Below are positions 6,869 through 16,600 of a stretch of 21,180 nt of DNA, piece by piece. Positions within the stretch are counted from its first letter, which is position 1. The number at the start of each line of letters is the position of its first letter. Source of the stretch: JANQIV01 sp050117315 (GTDB taxonomy: Bacteria; Bacteroidota; Ignavibacteria; Ignavibacteriales; Melioribacteraceae). Both the position numbers and the translations under genes were made by a program. The notes beneath the pieces are model-generated. The model was not told the DNA's origin, did no database searches, and saw only the letters and a list, made by a program, of their open reading frames with translations. The stretch covers positions 1 to 21,180 of the forward strand of contig JASFMY010000125.1 of the NCBI GenBank assembly GCA_050117315.1. The letters are read 5' to 3'.

Positions 6869-8428
6869 TTAATTTGGAATATTTACTCTTGCAACAGTTT
6901 TTATCCCGAATATCTCTTCAAATAATTCTTTTCTTCTATCAAAATTCCAAATTTCAATATCCGCCGGAACTCCGTCTGTAAGTAAGTTAAATTCCATCTG
7001 ACCCGGCTGCAGTTTTATTTCAATATCTTTTACTATTTCCGAATGAGTCCTATCAAATGAATCTGCAATTCTTAAAATTGCCGAAAGTTTCTGAATTATT
7101 TTTTTTGATTTTTCCGGTAGAATTGAATAATCCAGGTGCCTGCCTTTTGGATGACTTTTTCTATGATAGCGTGCAACATTCGCAATTATTCTAATTTCAT
7201 TCTCGTTGAACCCAAGCAGCTCACTGTTCTGGATCATATACAAACTGTGCCTGTGATGCTGCGTATGGGAAATGTGATAACCGATATCGTGCAGTAAGGC
7301 TGCGGCATGGAGGTATTCCCTGCATTCATCATCAAGTTTATGAAAATGTTTTAACTTATCATATAAACCTAAAGCCAGTTCGGCAACGTGTTTACAGTGA
7401 TCTTTTGCATAATCGCATGAGTCCATTAAATGTTTTACACTTTCAAACCTAATGTTGTGAAGATTCGGCAGAGCGGTTTTCCCGTTGCTTTTCTGCATCG
7501 AATCAATTAGGATACCTTCCCTTAAAGCATAGCCTGAAATTTTAATTTTTTTAAGTTTTAGATTGCTCATTATTTCCGATAAAATCAGGATTCCTGCGGG
7601 AATAATATCCGCTCTTTTGGAATCAAGGCCCTTAATTTTTTTTCTTTCTGCAAAAGTTGTTTTTTTCAAAATCATTTTCTCGATAGACTGAAAATCGGAA
7701 TACGAAAACTGGTAGTTGTTTAAGATTGTGTTTTCGTTGAACTCACCGTTTTCGTTTGCAGAAATCATCAACCCCGTTGACATAATTGTCCCGGATGTTC
7801 CTATTGCTAAGTCAAACCCTTCATTTTCAATTTCTTTTATTACACGGAATATTTCACCGTTTATCCATTCCCTGCACTTATCAATCCTGCTTTCGGTTAA
7901 TTTAAAGTCCGGGAAGAATTTTTGAGTTAGTCGAACAGCCCCTAATTTAAGACTCGTTCCGCAAAGTACGCTCCCCTTCTCACCAACTATCAGTTCGGTA
8001 CTTCCACCGCCTATATCTATGCAGCATACTTTTTTATTAAACACAGGCACTGCTTTTAGAATTCCGAGATAAATTAATCTTGCTTCCTCTTGCCCGCTTA
8101 CTACCTCAATTTCAATTCCCGTTTCTTTTAAGACTTTTTCAATAAATTGATTTTTGTTTTTAGCTTCGCGGACAGCACTCGTTGCAACAGCCCTAATCTC
8201 TGCTTCGTGGGATTCTGCAATTCCCCTAAAACTGTTTAGCGTATTAATTGCTCTTTCTATTGCCGGTTCGGAAATAAACTTTATATCATCCGAGCTGCCT
8301 TCACCAAGACGGATAACTTCTTTTTCACGGTCAATAATTTCAAAGTTGCCCCTTTGGTTAATCCCGGCAACTATTAAGTGGAACGAATTTGTTCCAATAT
8401 CAATTGCTGCTAATTTTCTGCGATTCAT
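6869..8428 (-). CDS. Ppx/GppA family phosphatase with C-terminal HD domain
   Basis: The family hydrolyses terminal phosphate from inorganic polyphosphate (Ppx) or pppGpp (GppA). The N-terminal ASKHA-fold region (about 5-310) has AAIDIGTNSFHLIVAG (7-22), IDIGGGSTEL (137-146) and GTSGT (210-214). The C-terminal HD-type helical domain (about 330-500) has ALLHDIGYHISH (377-388) with H380-D381, and a His-rich patch after it. The 519-residue length is close to that of the E. coli paralogues, so this is the long two-domain form. Ppx and GppA activity cannot be separated from sequence. The gene overlaps the GT9 gene by 29 bp and ends the eight-gene operon; I see only a weak imperfect hairpin after its stop. 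Confidence 0.9.
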   Translation of the reverse strand: MNRRKLAAIDIGTNSFHLIVAGINQRGNFEIIDREKEVIRLGEGSSDDIKFISEPAIERAINTLNSFRGIAESHEAEIRAVATSAVREAKNKNQFIEKVLKETGIEIEVVSGQEEARLIYLGILKAVPVFNKKVCCIDIGGGSTELIVGEKGSVLCGTSLKLGAVRLTQKFFPDFKLTESRIDKCREWINGEIFRVIKEIENEGFDLAIGTSGTIMSTGLMISANENGEFNENTILNNYQFSYSDFQSIEKMILKKTTFAERKKIKGLDSKRADIIPAGILILSEIMSNLKLKKIKISGYALREGILIDSMQKSNGKTALPNLHNIRFESVKHLMDSCDYAKDHCKHVAELALGLYDKLKHFHKLDDECREYLHAAALLHDIGYHISHTQHHRHSLYMIQNSELLGFNENEIRIIANVARYHRKSHPKGRHLDYSILPEKSKKIIQKLSAILRIADSFDRTHSEIVKDIEIKLQPGQMEFNLLTDGVPADIEIWNFDRRKELFEEIFGIKTVARVNIPN

Positions 8429-9527
8429 TTTCGGTTATACTATTATCTTTTAATAATTTTTCACAAAGTTTAAAAACATCGTCAACTTCAACGTCGTCTA
8501 TTAATTCCGATTTTCTGATGAAGTATTTATTCTGTCCGATCGGCGCCCAGTTGAACGGATTAGTGGGCCCGAATATTGTAACAAGCGGGGTATGAGTTGC
8601 ACCGGCAACATGCATAATACCCGTATCATTTGTGATGAACAAGTCACTTATTGAGATTAATGCAGCCAGTTCCGGAATTGATCTATTCAAGAAATATAAA
8701 ATTTCACCCGGAAATTTTTCTTTTATAAAGCTTATTTCATTTTTATCGGAATCACTGCCCGTTATATAAACTTTTGTCGGAGAATAGTCTTTTAATCTGT
8801 CGATTAGGTCACAGAACTTTTGCATTGACCATCGGTTCCGCGGCTTTCCGGCTCCAATGTGTAAACCTATTAAAAGAGATTCTTTATTTACATTGTTTTC
8901 TTTTAAGAAAATTTTCACATTATCTTTGTCAACCTTATCATAAGTAATTTCCGAAGCAAAGTTTTTTGTGAATATGCCTAACGGTCTTATAATGTCCTGT
9001 ATAAAATCCGAAACGTGAGCGTCGGGATATTTTCTCCAGTCCAGGTTTACCTTTTTATGAAAAAAAAATGAATATAAGTTTTGCCTTCCGTTAAGAGAAG
9101 CAGGACCTATCTTGTATTCCGATTTGGATAATCTTGCAATTAAACAACTCGTAAATGAGATTGAAACAGTAGCCGGAACAATTGCTAAATCATAACCCTT
9201 TCTAATAACTCTCCAGAATTCTGCAAAGTACCGTCTTTTATAAATTTTCCTTTTATCGTAAATATGGTATTCATCAACATACTTATTTTTTGTAATGGCA
9301 TAATAGTTATCCGGACTTACAATCACTGTTAAATGCGATTTTGGGTAGGTATCTTTAATAGCCCTAAACAGAGAAACACTTGCAAGCATATCGCCAAACT
9401 GGTTGTGCTGCCTTACTATTAAAATTGATTTAGGAGGGACAGTATTTTTGTACTCTTTTTCTTTGGTATTGAAAAAAAGTTTAGTTATGTATGAAAAAAA
9501 TCTCGAAAATAGAGTTGGCCCGGGCAT
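8400..9527 (-). CDS. Glycosyltransferase family 9 (heptosyltransferase-like)
   Basis: GT9 enzymes add sugars, classically ADP-heptose, to the lipopolysaccharide core on the cytoplasmic face of the inner membrane. In this 375-residue protein the N-terminal Rossmann half has ILIVRQHNQFGDMLASVSLF (35-54). The C-terminal half has GLHIGAG (221-227) and the donor-binding stretch TNDTGIMHVAGA (299-310), then FGPTNPFNWAP (319-329), which are typical of the family. There is a basic and aromatic N-terminus but no signal peptide. The start ATG shares one base with the stop of the small membrane protein gene (TAATG), so translation is probably coupled. The exact acceptor is unknown. No other LPS gene lies in the window. 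Confidence 0.9.
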   Translation of the reverse strand: MPGPTLFSRFFSYITKLFFNTKEKEYKNTVPPKSILIVRQHNQFGDMLASVSLFRAIKDTYPKSHLTVIVSPDNYYAITKNKYVDEYHIYDKRKIYKRRYFAEFWRVIRKGYDLAIVPATVSISFTSCLIARLSKSEYKIGPASLNGRQNLYSFFFHKKVNLDWRKYPDAHVSDFIQDIIRPLGIFTKNFASEITYDKVDKDNVKIFLKENNVNKESLLIGLHIGAGKPRNRWSMQKFCDLIDRLKDYSPTKVYITGSDSDKNEISFIKEKFPGEILYFLNRSIPELAALISISDLFITNDTGIMHVAGATHTPLVTIFGPTNPFNWAPIGQNKYFIRKSELIDDVEVDDVFKLCEKLLKDNSITENESQKISSN

Positions 9528-9751
9528 TAATCTTTTGTTTGTTTTTCTGAATCAGACTCTTTTATTTCTTCAAAATCTGCTTCGATAATATCTTCACTTT
9601 TTATATCAAATTTACTTTTATCTGTTCTTTTGTTAAAAGTAGTTTTATTATCTTCCGCCGGGGCTGCAATTAGCTGGATTAAGTACCTTATGGCTTTAAA
9701 TGCCAAATAAAATATTAACCCCCAAACAATGATTGAAAATAATCTTAACAT
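9527..9751 (-). CDS. Small single-pass membrane protein, 74 residues
   Basis: The first 30 residues form a membrane helix (LFSIIVWGLIFYLAFKAI). The rest is charged, probably disordered and acidic toward the C-terminus (DIIEADFEEIKESD). It resembles the DUF4834-type small proteins of Bacteroidota in layout only, so I assign no family. The ORF is supported by operon geometry: 2 bp from the kinase gene upstream and a one-base TAATG overlap with the GT9 gene downstream. Confidence 0.7.
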   Translation of the reverse strand: MLRLFSIIVWGLIFYLAFKAIRYLIQLIAAPAEDNKTTFNKRTDKSKFDIKSEDIIEADFEEIKESDSEKQTKD

Positions 9752-9753
9752 AC

Positions 9754-10398
9754 CTAAATCTCGGTTACGGGATTAAAGTACTCAATAAATCCCCTGTCTT
9801 CTCTAAAAATATGTTTATATAATTCTTCAAAATGTTCCTGATTGTTAACAAAGTCAATTTCGGAAGAATTAACAATAAGCAGCGGAGTATTGCTGTACTT
9901 AAAAAAGAAATCGTTATAAGCTTCGCTTAATTCTTTTATGTAGCTTCTCGTAATACTTTTTTCAATTTTCCTATCCCGGCTTTTAATATTGTACATCAGC
10001 CTGTCAACTGTTGACTGCAAAAAAACAACAAGATCAGGCTTTCGGATGTCCCTTTCAAGCAAAGGGAAAATACTTTCATACAATTTGATTTCGTCGCTGC
10101 TTAAATTAAGATAAGCGAAAACTTTATCTTTATCAAAAATATAATCCGAAACGGTATATTCGGTAAACAAGTCCTCCTGCTTCAATTGGTCCTGCTGTTT
10201 GAATCTATTTACTAAGAAAAACATCTGTGTCTGGAAAGCATAAATTCTACGTTCTTCATAAAATTTTTCAAGAAAAGGATTTTCCGCGAATTGTTCTAAA
10301 ATTAATTTAGCACCCAGTCTTTCCGAAATTAATCTTGCCAGGCTTGTTTTGCCTGCACCGATAACACCTTCAATGGCAATATATTTTACTTCGCTCAA
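9754..10398 (-). CDS. Deoxynucleoside kinase
   Basis: This cytosolic 214-residue kinase of the dNK family phosphorylates deoxynucleosides with ATP for salvage of DNA precursors. Evidence includes the N-terminal P-loop IEGVIGAGKTSLA (9-21), then the substrate-region helices with FQTQMFFLVNRFKQQ (55-69) and SDYIFDKD (84-91). A LID-like basic stretch KSRDRKIEKS (139-148) is followed by YIKELSEAYNDFF (153-165). The size is usual for bacterial dGK/dAK-type enzymes; base preference cannot be read from sequence. The start is TTG at 10396-10398, overlapping the folK stop as TTGA, and no better in-frame start precedes the P-loop. Translation is probably coupled to folK. The folB-folK-kinase order is one I have seen in related genomes. 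Confidence 0.88.
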   Translation of the reverse strand: MSEVKYIAIEGVIGAGKTSLARLISERLGAKLILEQFAENPFLEKFYEERRIYAFQTQMFFLVNRFKQQDQLKQEDLFTEYTVSDYIFDKDKVFAYLNLSSDEIKLYESIFPLLERDIRKPDLVVFLQSTVDRLMYNIKSRDRKIEKSITRSYIKELSEAYNDFFFKYSNTPLLIVNSSEIDFVNNQEHFEELYKHIFREDRGFIEYFNPVTEI

Positions 10399-10895
10399 TT
10401 CAGTTTTAAAGTTATTTTGTTTAATATATTTTTTTCTATTAAATCTAACTTTACTTTGTTATAAAAACTTTTCGTTACGGGATTAACAATATTATTTTCA
10501 ATTTCCAGCAAAGGTATCAGCACAAAATCTCTTTTTTCAATTTCTTTGTGCGGTACTTCAAGCAAATCATCCTTATAAACAACATCATTAAAAAGCAGCA
10601 GGTCCAAATCAATTTCTCTAGGTCCCCACTTTTCACTGTAGGTTCTTTTTAACTGCTTTTCAATATTTTTAATAAAATTAAATAACTCAACAATGTTAAA
10701 GCCGGTTTTTATTTTTACGACTGCATTCAGAAAGTTATTTTGATCAGGGTTCCCGTAAGGTTTAGTTTCGTAAACAGAAGAAAATTTTTCAATCTCAATT
10801 TTTCCGGACGAATCTAATTTTTCAACAGCCTTTCTTAAATATTCTTCCCTGTTCCCGACATTTGAACCCAAACCAAGAAAAGCTTTATTTTCCAT
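10395..10895 (-). CDS. folK: 2-amino-4-hydroxy-6-hydroxymethyldihydropteridine diphosphokinase (HPPK)
   Basis: HPPK transfers pyrophosphate from ATP to 6-hydroxymethyl-7,8-dihydropterin, the step after FolB in tetrahydrofolate synthesis. The 166-residue protein has the family pattern FLGLGSNVGNREEYL (6-20) and VYETKPYGNPDQNNFLNAVV (41-60). The signature KWGPREIDLDLLLF (89-102) provides Asp96 and Asp98 for magnesium binding, and VPHKEIEKRDFVLIPLLEI (114-132) follows. Length is normal. It overlaps folB by 11 bp and the kinase gene by 4 bp, so all three are almost certainly translated from one message. Confidence 0.96.
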   Translation of the reverse strand: MENKAFLGLGSNVGNREEYLRKAVEKLDSSGKIEIEKFSSVYETKPYGNPDQNNFLNAVVKIKTGFNIVELFNFIKNIEKQLKRTYSEKWGPREIDLDLLLFNDVVYKDDLLEVPHKEIEKRDFVLIPLLEIENNIVNPVTKSFYNKVKLDLIEKNILNKITLKLN

Positions 10896-11253
10896 TTTCT
10901 TTAATTACTTCAGCTTCAACACAGTCAATTACACCGCCAATAGGAACATTACTTTTTCTTACTCTTACTGCAACTTTTAATGCTGTTTTATAATTCTCAA
11001 GTATTTTATCTGCAAGTACTTTGGCAAGAGTTTCAATTAAATAATATTTTTTTTTGTTTACATTTTTTTTTATAAAATTATAAACATCCTTGTAGTCAAT
11101 TGTTTCTTTCAGATCATCCGTTTCGGCTGCTTTGGTAAAGTCGGTATAAATGTCTACGTCTATCTCAAACTTGCCGCCAATACTCTGTTCCTCGGTCATT
11201 GCACCATGATAAGCATAAAATGATGCATTCTTAATTCGTATTATATTACTCAT
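10885..11253 (-). CDS. folB: Dihydroneopterin aldolase
   Basis: FolB cleaves 7,8-dihydroneopterin to 6-hydroxymethyl-7,8-dihydropterin and glycolaldehyde, directly before FolK. The 122-residue protein has NASFYAYHGAMTEEQSIGGK (9-28) with the conserved Tyr/His-Gly and glutamate region, DYKDVYNFIKK (53-63), LIETLAKVLADKIL (72-85), and RVRKSNVPIGG (97-107) with Lys100 at the catalytic lysine position. FolB usually forms an octamer. It overlaps folK by 11 bp and starts 6 bp after the EamA transporter gene. The other folate genes, such as folE and folP, are not in this window. Confidence 0.94.
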   Translation of the reverse strand: MSNIIRIKNASFYAYHGAMTEEQSIGGKFEIDVDIYTDFTKAAETDDLKETIDYKDVYNFIKKNVNKKKYYLIETLAKVLADKILENYKTALKVAVRVRKSNVPIGGVIDCVEAEVIKENGK

Positions 11254-11259
11254 AAAGAC

Positions 11260-12168
11260 TTATTTTCTTGCAACATATAGATAATTTATCAAGCTCCTAA
11301 AATTAGCAAATATTATCCCAATAAGCACTAAAGAACTTCCAACAAATGCTTGAAATGTTAAGCTTTCGTCGATTACCAGCCAGCCTATAAACAATGCAAT
11401 AATAGGCTCTATAAAGGAACTAAGAGAAAGAATAACTATATTGATTTTTTTTAGAAGCCAGAAGTAAGTTGTAAAAGTAAATATTGTTCCGAAGACCGCC
11501 AGGTAACCGACTGAGATGAATGCATTTACATCAAAATTGTTTTTGGAAAAATCTTCAATGAACAAACTTGTAATTACCATAACTGACCCGGCAAGAAGCA
11601 AAGGTATAAAATTCATTGACATAGGGTTTAAATGATCGCCGTATTTTTTAATAAATACCTGCATTAACGCTTGAAGTGTAGCGCTTATTAAAACAAGCCC
11701 CATTGCAATAATTATATTTTCTCCTTTAAGACTTATATCTTCAATAAAGATTATTACTACCCCGATTATTCCAAGTATAATCCCCGTTACCTGGTACGGG
11801 TTAATGGTTTTGGATACGTTAAACATCCTTGAAAATACCAAAACAAAAAGAGGAAACACGGTAAACAATACGGAAGTTAAACCGGAAGATATATGCTGCT
11901 CAGCCCAATAAACAAAACCTAACGGGAACACAAACATAAAAAATCCCATTGCTGTATATAAAAGAACTGCGGTTTTGTCCAAAACCAGTTTAGCTCTCCT
12001 GAGTTTTATAATAACAAGTAATACAAGGGCAGCTATAGCGAATCTAAATCCGGCTGAGAAAACCGGGTTTAATGAATTGAGTCCCAGCCTTATAAAAAGC
12101 CACGTTGATCCCCAAAGCAGGCAGATTAAAGTATAACCTCCGGCTATTTTTATATTTTCACTGTTCAA
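11260..12168 (-). CDS. EamA (DMT superfamily) transporter
   Basis: This 302-residue inner-membrane protein has about ten hydrophobic helices arranged as two EamA repeats. The first repeat opens with GGYTLICLLWGSTWLFIRLG (10-29) and the second repeat ends with the typical FIEPIIALFIGWLVIDESLT segment. DMT exporters move metabolites or amino acids out of the cell, but the substrate cannot be predicted from sequence. The start is TTG at 12166-12168; GAGG lies seven bases before it and no in-frame ATG occurs before the third helix. The TTG overlaps the pgeF stop as TTGA, which suggests coupled translation. Confidence 0.88.
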   Translation of the reverse strand: MNSENIKIAGGYTLICLLWGSTWLFIRLGLNSLNPVFSAGFRFAIAALVLLVIIKLRRAKLVLDKTAVLLYTAMGFFMFVFPLGFVYWAEQHISSGLTSVLFTVFPLFVLVFSRMFNVSKTINPYQVTGIILGIIGVVIIFIEDISLKGENIIIAMGLVLISATLQALMQVFIKKYGDHLNPMSMNFIPLLLAGSVMVITSLFIEDFSKNNFDVNAFISVGYLAVFGTIFTFTTYFWLLKKINIVILSLSSFIEPIIALFIGWLVIDESLTFQAFVGSSLVLIGIIFANFRSLINYLYVARK

Positions 12169-12905
12169 GAATTATCCTCTATCATCAATATGCCGACTGC
12201 CCTGCCGGATACTTTCCCTTCCCTTCTGTACGAATGTAAAAATTGCGAACTTTCGAACGTGCAGAGTTCGGATACTTCAATTTGACTTTCAGGGATTGCA
12301 AAATTGAGCAGCATATCTTTATTTGCTTTTCTTAGATCGAGCAAAAAATTGCCGCCGGATTTCCGCAAATATTTTTCGTTAAAATTCTCTGATACTTCAT
12401 GCCCAACTTCGTAATTTTTTTGAGATATGCTTGGAGATATGTAACTATATAAATCATTCGGATTGCAGTCAAATTCTTCTTTTAGTTTCAGCAGAGTTTT
12501 TTCTAAAATTCTTTTCTCCGTGCTTCTCCAGCCGGAATGAACTGCGGCGATTACTTTCTTAGTTTTGTCAAATATAAAAATTGCCGGACAGTCTGCGGAT
12601 GAGATAACCAGCGCATGATTTGTTTTATTGGTGATTAATGCGTCACTCTCACCGGTAAAACCGCAGTGATCTATTATTTGAATTTTTTCCCCGTGGACTT
12701 GTTTTTGCAGTACGAGATTTTCTTTTTCAATTCCGAGGCAGCTCAAAAAAGCATCCCTATTTTCATCAACAATTTTATCGTCATCGCCAACCGATCGTGA
12801 TAAATTGAAATTAAAGGGTGGTTTTCTGTTTAAACCAATTTTTGTACTAAATCCAAATCTGATTTCCTCGTAATTATTAAACAGACTGCTTTTTACTATA
12901 ACCAT
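12165..12905 (-). CDS. pgeF: Peptidoglycan editing factor PgeF (YfiH/YlmD, laccase-domain family)
   Basis: The family is often annotated as polyphenol oxidase or laccase domain protein. Known members remove wrongly placed L-serine from UDP-MurNAc during cell-wall precursor synthesis, and some have purine nucleoside phosphorylase activity. This 246-residue protein keeps the zinc triad positions His71 (KQVHGE), Cys106 (SSADCPAIF) and His123 (AAVHSGWRS). It also has the N-terminal GFSTKIG (18-24) and the C-terminal SYRREGKVSGRAVG stretch. It starts with ATG at 12903-12905 and is the first gene of the eight-gene operon ending in ppx. Its promoter is not obvious: a TATTTTTG box occurs at 12980-12987 but lacks a matching -33 element. 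Confidence 0.92.
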   Translation of the reverse strand: MVIVKSSLFNNYEEIRFGFSTKIGLNRKPPFNFNLSRSVGDDDKIVDENRDAFLSCLGIEKENLVLQKQVHGEKIQIIDHCGFTGESDALITNKTNHALVISSADCPAIFIFDKTKKVIAAVHSGWRSTEKRILEKTLLKLKEEFDCNPNDLYSYISPSISQKNYEVGHEVSENFNEKYLRKSGGNFLLDLRKANKDMLLNFAIPESQIEVSELCTFESSQFLHSYRREGKVSGRAVGILMIEDNS

Positions 12906-13192
12906 AATTATTCATTTTATTTATAAAATAGGAGCTCAATTTACAAACGGACTCTATTATAAAAAAGGAGATACAAATTCAAAAATAGTTTTTGTTATCA
13001 ATTTTATATACTTCATTTCTTTTTTATGTTTTGAACGGAATTTTAATCCCCTTAAATAAACTATTTTGTCATTACCCTAGGAAATATATAATTAACCATG
13101 ACTTTAGTTTTACATTTCCGTGCTATATCATCAAATAAGATAATAGGGCATCTATACAAGAATGCACTTTCTGATACCGTGCATAATTTTAC

Positions 13193-13223
13193 ATTGTTTT
13201 TAAGTAAGATACGCATATGTTTT
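13193..13223 (+). promoter_or_regulatory. Candidate Bacteroidetes-type promoter upstream of susC
   Basis: ATTG (13193-13196), 19 bases and TATGTTTT (13216-13223) match TTTG-N19-21-TAnnTTTG with one mismatch in each box. If used, it would give susC a leader of about 410 nt that contains the mini-ORF and the palindrome. Such matches are not rare in AT-rich DNA. Confidence 0.25.
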
Positions 13224-13431
13224 ATTTCCATATTTATAAAAACTTCTTAAAAAAACCAATATTTTGATTATGTAAAAACATTTACTGGAGGTGATTAGTA
13301 AAGTATAATTATTAACAGCACTTTTAATCTCATGCTTTTTTTGTGATATTAAATTGCATGCAGGGGTAATCCAAGAACAACCAGTATGTGATTATTATTT
13401 TAATTCATCTTAATAACCAAAGGGGGGTATT

Positions 13432-13503
13432 ATGAAAATCCATATCTTTAAAACCTTTTCTTATCATTTCTATAATTGGATTCTTCACACTTCAGGATAT
13501 TAA
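13432..13503 (+). CDS. 23-codon mini-ORF with strong ribosome site (leader peptide or gene remnant)
   Basis: ATG at 13432 follows AAGGGGGG (13419-13426) at good spacing, which is stronger than most ribosome sites in this window. The frame ends at TAA 13501-13503. The peptide is aromatic-rich (KTFSYHFYNW). Shifting by one base after codon 7 gives KPFLIISIIGFFTLQDINSF then stop, which looks like a signal-peptide hydrophobic core. It may be a translated leader for susC or the frameshifted start of a lost secreted-protein gene. The evidence does not decide between these. Confidence 0.25.
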   Translation: MKIHIFKTFSYHFYNWILHTSGY

Positions 13504-13562
13504 CTCCTTTTAAGAAATTGTGATTAATTATATCTAAAATCTTTGTAGAGTTTAATTCGAGA

Positions 13563-13586
13563 TTATATCAAAATATCATGATATAA
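13563..13586. promoter_or_regulatory. Operator-like palindrome upstream of susC
   Basis: TTATATCA (13563-13570) and TGATATAA (13579-13586) are perfect 8-bp inverted arms around an 8-base spacer. Inside lies the perfect 12-bp palindrome ATATCATGATAT (13573-13584), so ATATCA occurs twice directly and once inverted. The site lies 57 bp before the susC start, a likely place for a repressor or activator. All-AT palindromes also arise by chance. Confidence 0.35.
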
Positions 13587-13643
13587 ATAACCATTCTATC
13601 TCTATAAATAAATCTACTACTAAACAATTAAGGAGGTTAGTAC

Positions 13644-16600
13644 ATGAAAAACACATTAACCAGGTTTAATATTATACTTGTGACTCTTATTTTATTAGGA
13701 GGCCAAGCTTTATATGCTCAACCTAGGGAAATAAGGGGAATGGTAACAAGTGCTGTAGATGGAAACAGCCTACCCGGTGCATCTGTTGTCGTAAAGGGAA
13801 CCAACATCGGCACAGCAACAGATATCAACGGGGAATACAGTTTAAGGATTCCTGAAGATGCTGACATTTTGGTAGTTTCTTTTGTAGGCTATAGGACAAC
13901 GGAAGTATTAATCGGAATAGTTGATGTCATTGATATAGAATTAGAACCAGATGCAATAGGTATGGATGAAGTTCTCATAGTAGGATACGGCTCTCAAACC
14001 AAAAGAGATCTTACTAGTTCTGTTTCATCAGTAAGAGCTGACGAATTAGAGTACCTACCTACCCAAGGATTTGATCATTCATTACAAGGAAAATCAACTG
14101 GACTTTTGGTCACCGGAAATTCAGGTACACCCGGCGGAGCTATTAATGTAAAAATAAGAGGTGTAACTTCAATTGCCGGTAATAACCAGCCTCTATGGGT
14201 TGTTGACGGTATGCCGTTATATAATTTGAGTACTACAACCCAAAACGATCTTGGCGGCCAAAGTACAAGCATCTTAGCAATGATTAATCCTAACGATATT
14301 GAATCAATTCAAGTTTTAAAGGATGCTGCTTCGACCGCCATATATGGTTCAAGAGCATCCAACGGGGTAATTTTAATAACAACCAAAAGCGGTCAACTTG
14401 GAGGAGGAGGCGGTTCGCAAATAACTTTTAATTTTAATAGAGGTATTCAAGATTTTACAAAAGAATTAAAAGTGTTAAATGCTCATGACTATCTTATGTT
14501 AAGACGTGAAGCATTTCAGAATGACGGAATTGATGCTTTGCAGAATTATGAATCCTTTACAACTTTACAGCAGTGGTATGATTACTACGGTTTAGAAGAC
14601 CCTGATAATCCTGATGCCGATACCGACTGGTTGGATTTAATAACCGAAACAGGGATTGTGGAAAATTATAATATGCAAGCTACGGGCGGAACCGCCAAAA
14701 CAAACTTCTTTCTAAGCGGAGGATATTACCGTAATTCCGGGGTATTAAAATCTCAAGACTTCAGAAGAATAAGCGCCAGAATAAATGTTGAGCATAAATT
14801 AAGTGATATATTTACCATTAAAGGTGGGCTTTTTGGTTCCAATGCATTAACAAATAGAAATAATAACGATAATAATATTTTCGGACTTCTGACGACTGCA
14901 ATGAATCTAGATCCTACAAAACCGGTTTATAATAATGATGGAACTTATTACGCTGCCGACGCCTTATTGGGAAATGCTGTTGCAATGACTGAGGAACCGG
15001 TTTACGAATTAAATGAATGGAAAATTCTACCGAGTTTTGAGTTGGAAGCAAATGTCCTAAAAAATCTTAAATTAAGCGGTGCGTACCGTGCTGATATTAC
15101 AATAAACAAAGAAAATCACTACGAACCTTATACTATTAAACAAGGGCAGCCTAACGGTAACGGTACTCAATACAATAATACATTTCAATCTCATTTATTA
15201 GAAGCATTAGCAACTTCCAATTTCAGATTAGCTAAAATTCATGATGTCGATTTCTCATTGGGAACATCATATCAATACTTCAGTCTTGAAAGCGAAAGGC
15301 TGCTCGCATCCAATTTCCCAAGTCCGTATTTCCAATACATCATAAACGCTGCTTCAATTGACGACGGAATAAGTGCATTGAGTGATCATGCTCTTTTATC
15401 TTTCTTTGGGCGTGCAAATTATAAATTACTCGATAAATATCTGCTTGGCTTAAGCTTAAGAGTTGACGGTTCTTCCAGATTTGGTAAAGATAACCGTTAT
15501 GGAACTTTCCCGGCTGTATCCGCCGGCTGGATATTATCGGAAGAAAAATTCATAAGGGACTTTGGCTTCTTTAATAATCTAAAATTAAGAGGAAGTTACG
15601 GAATAACAGGTAACCAAAGCGGGATAGGAAATTTTCAATCATTAGGGCTTTTTACATCCGGTTCTTTCACCGATCCCGACGAAGAATGGTATGCTAACTT
15701 TAATTATGCAGATAACCCCGGATATGCTCCTATACAAATTGCGAATACTGAGCTTCGCTGGGAAGAAACTTCTTCACTTGATATTGGAATTGATATGTTT
15801 ATTCTAAACAGCAGAGTTAACTTGTCTTTGGATTATTATACGAAAAATACCACAAAATTATTATTAGACAGGCCAATACCCGCATCATCAGGTTTTGATG
15901 AAGTTACCCAGAATTTCGGGGAAATGGAAAATAAAGGATTCGAAATTGAGTTAAGTACAATAAATTTCAATACAGACAAATTTAGCTGGACTACGGAGTT
16001 TAATATAACTTTTAATTCAAACAAAGTAACAAAATTAGTTGAACCGATCACATCAGGTTTTCAACGCATTGAAGAAGGTCACGAGTTCCGTGAATTCTAC
16101 TTGATTATGGCCGACGGTATTTATCAAAGCGAAAGTGAAATCCCGCAATGGAAGAGAGCTTTGGGCATACAACCCGGTGATATCAACTTTGTGGATGTAA
16201 ATGGTGATCAAATTATAAATAGTAACGATAGGCAATATTTAGGTTCACCGCATCCCGACTTTTTCGGAGGAATGACAAATAATTTAACTTATAAAGGATT
16301 TGATCTATCGTTCACATGGACCTTTGTTGTTGGGAATGATATTTTTAACGCAAATAGACAGTTTAACCAAGAAATGTACGGTGGCAGCAGGTGGAATAAA
16401 GACGAAGACGCTCTAAACAGATGGACACCTAATAATCCAAGTACTACAGTACCCCGGGCTACATGGATTGATCCTGCACAGAATAACCGTATTTCTTCAT
16501 TTTTCCTGGAAGACGGTACTTACTTTAGGTTAAGATCACTTGTATTTGGTTATACTCTGCCTCAAGAAATATCAAAAAGCTTAAATCTTAACAAAATCAG

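Larger units (their letters stand above)
12906..13643. other. 738-bp divergent intergenic region between pgeF and susC
   Basis: Very AT-rich DNA lies between two divergent operons. It holds one possible plus-strand promoter (13193-13223), a 23-codon mini-ORF with a strong ribosome site (13432-13503), an operator-like palindrome (13563-13586) and the susC ribosome site AGGAGG (13631-13636). No gene-sized frame is seen. The length, unusual for this compact stretch, suggests regulation or a decayed gene. Confidence 0.5.

Noticed and set aside
12980..12987. TATTTTTG as the -7 box of a pgeF promoter
   Set aside because: No TTTG or TTG occurs 19-21 bases upstream, and the box is common in AT-rich DNA.
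14075..16235. Three minus-strand frames of 60-71 codons opposite susC
   Set aside because: They lie entirely within a clear SusC coding sequence and show no signal, motif or ribosome site.
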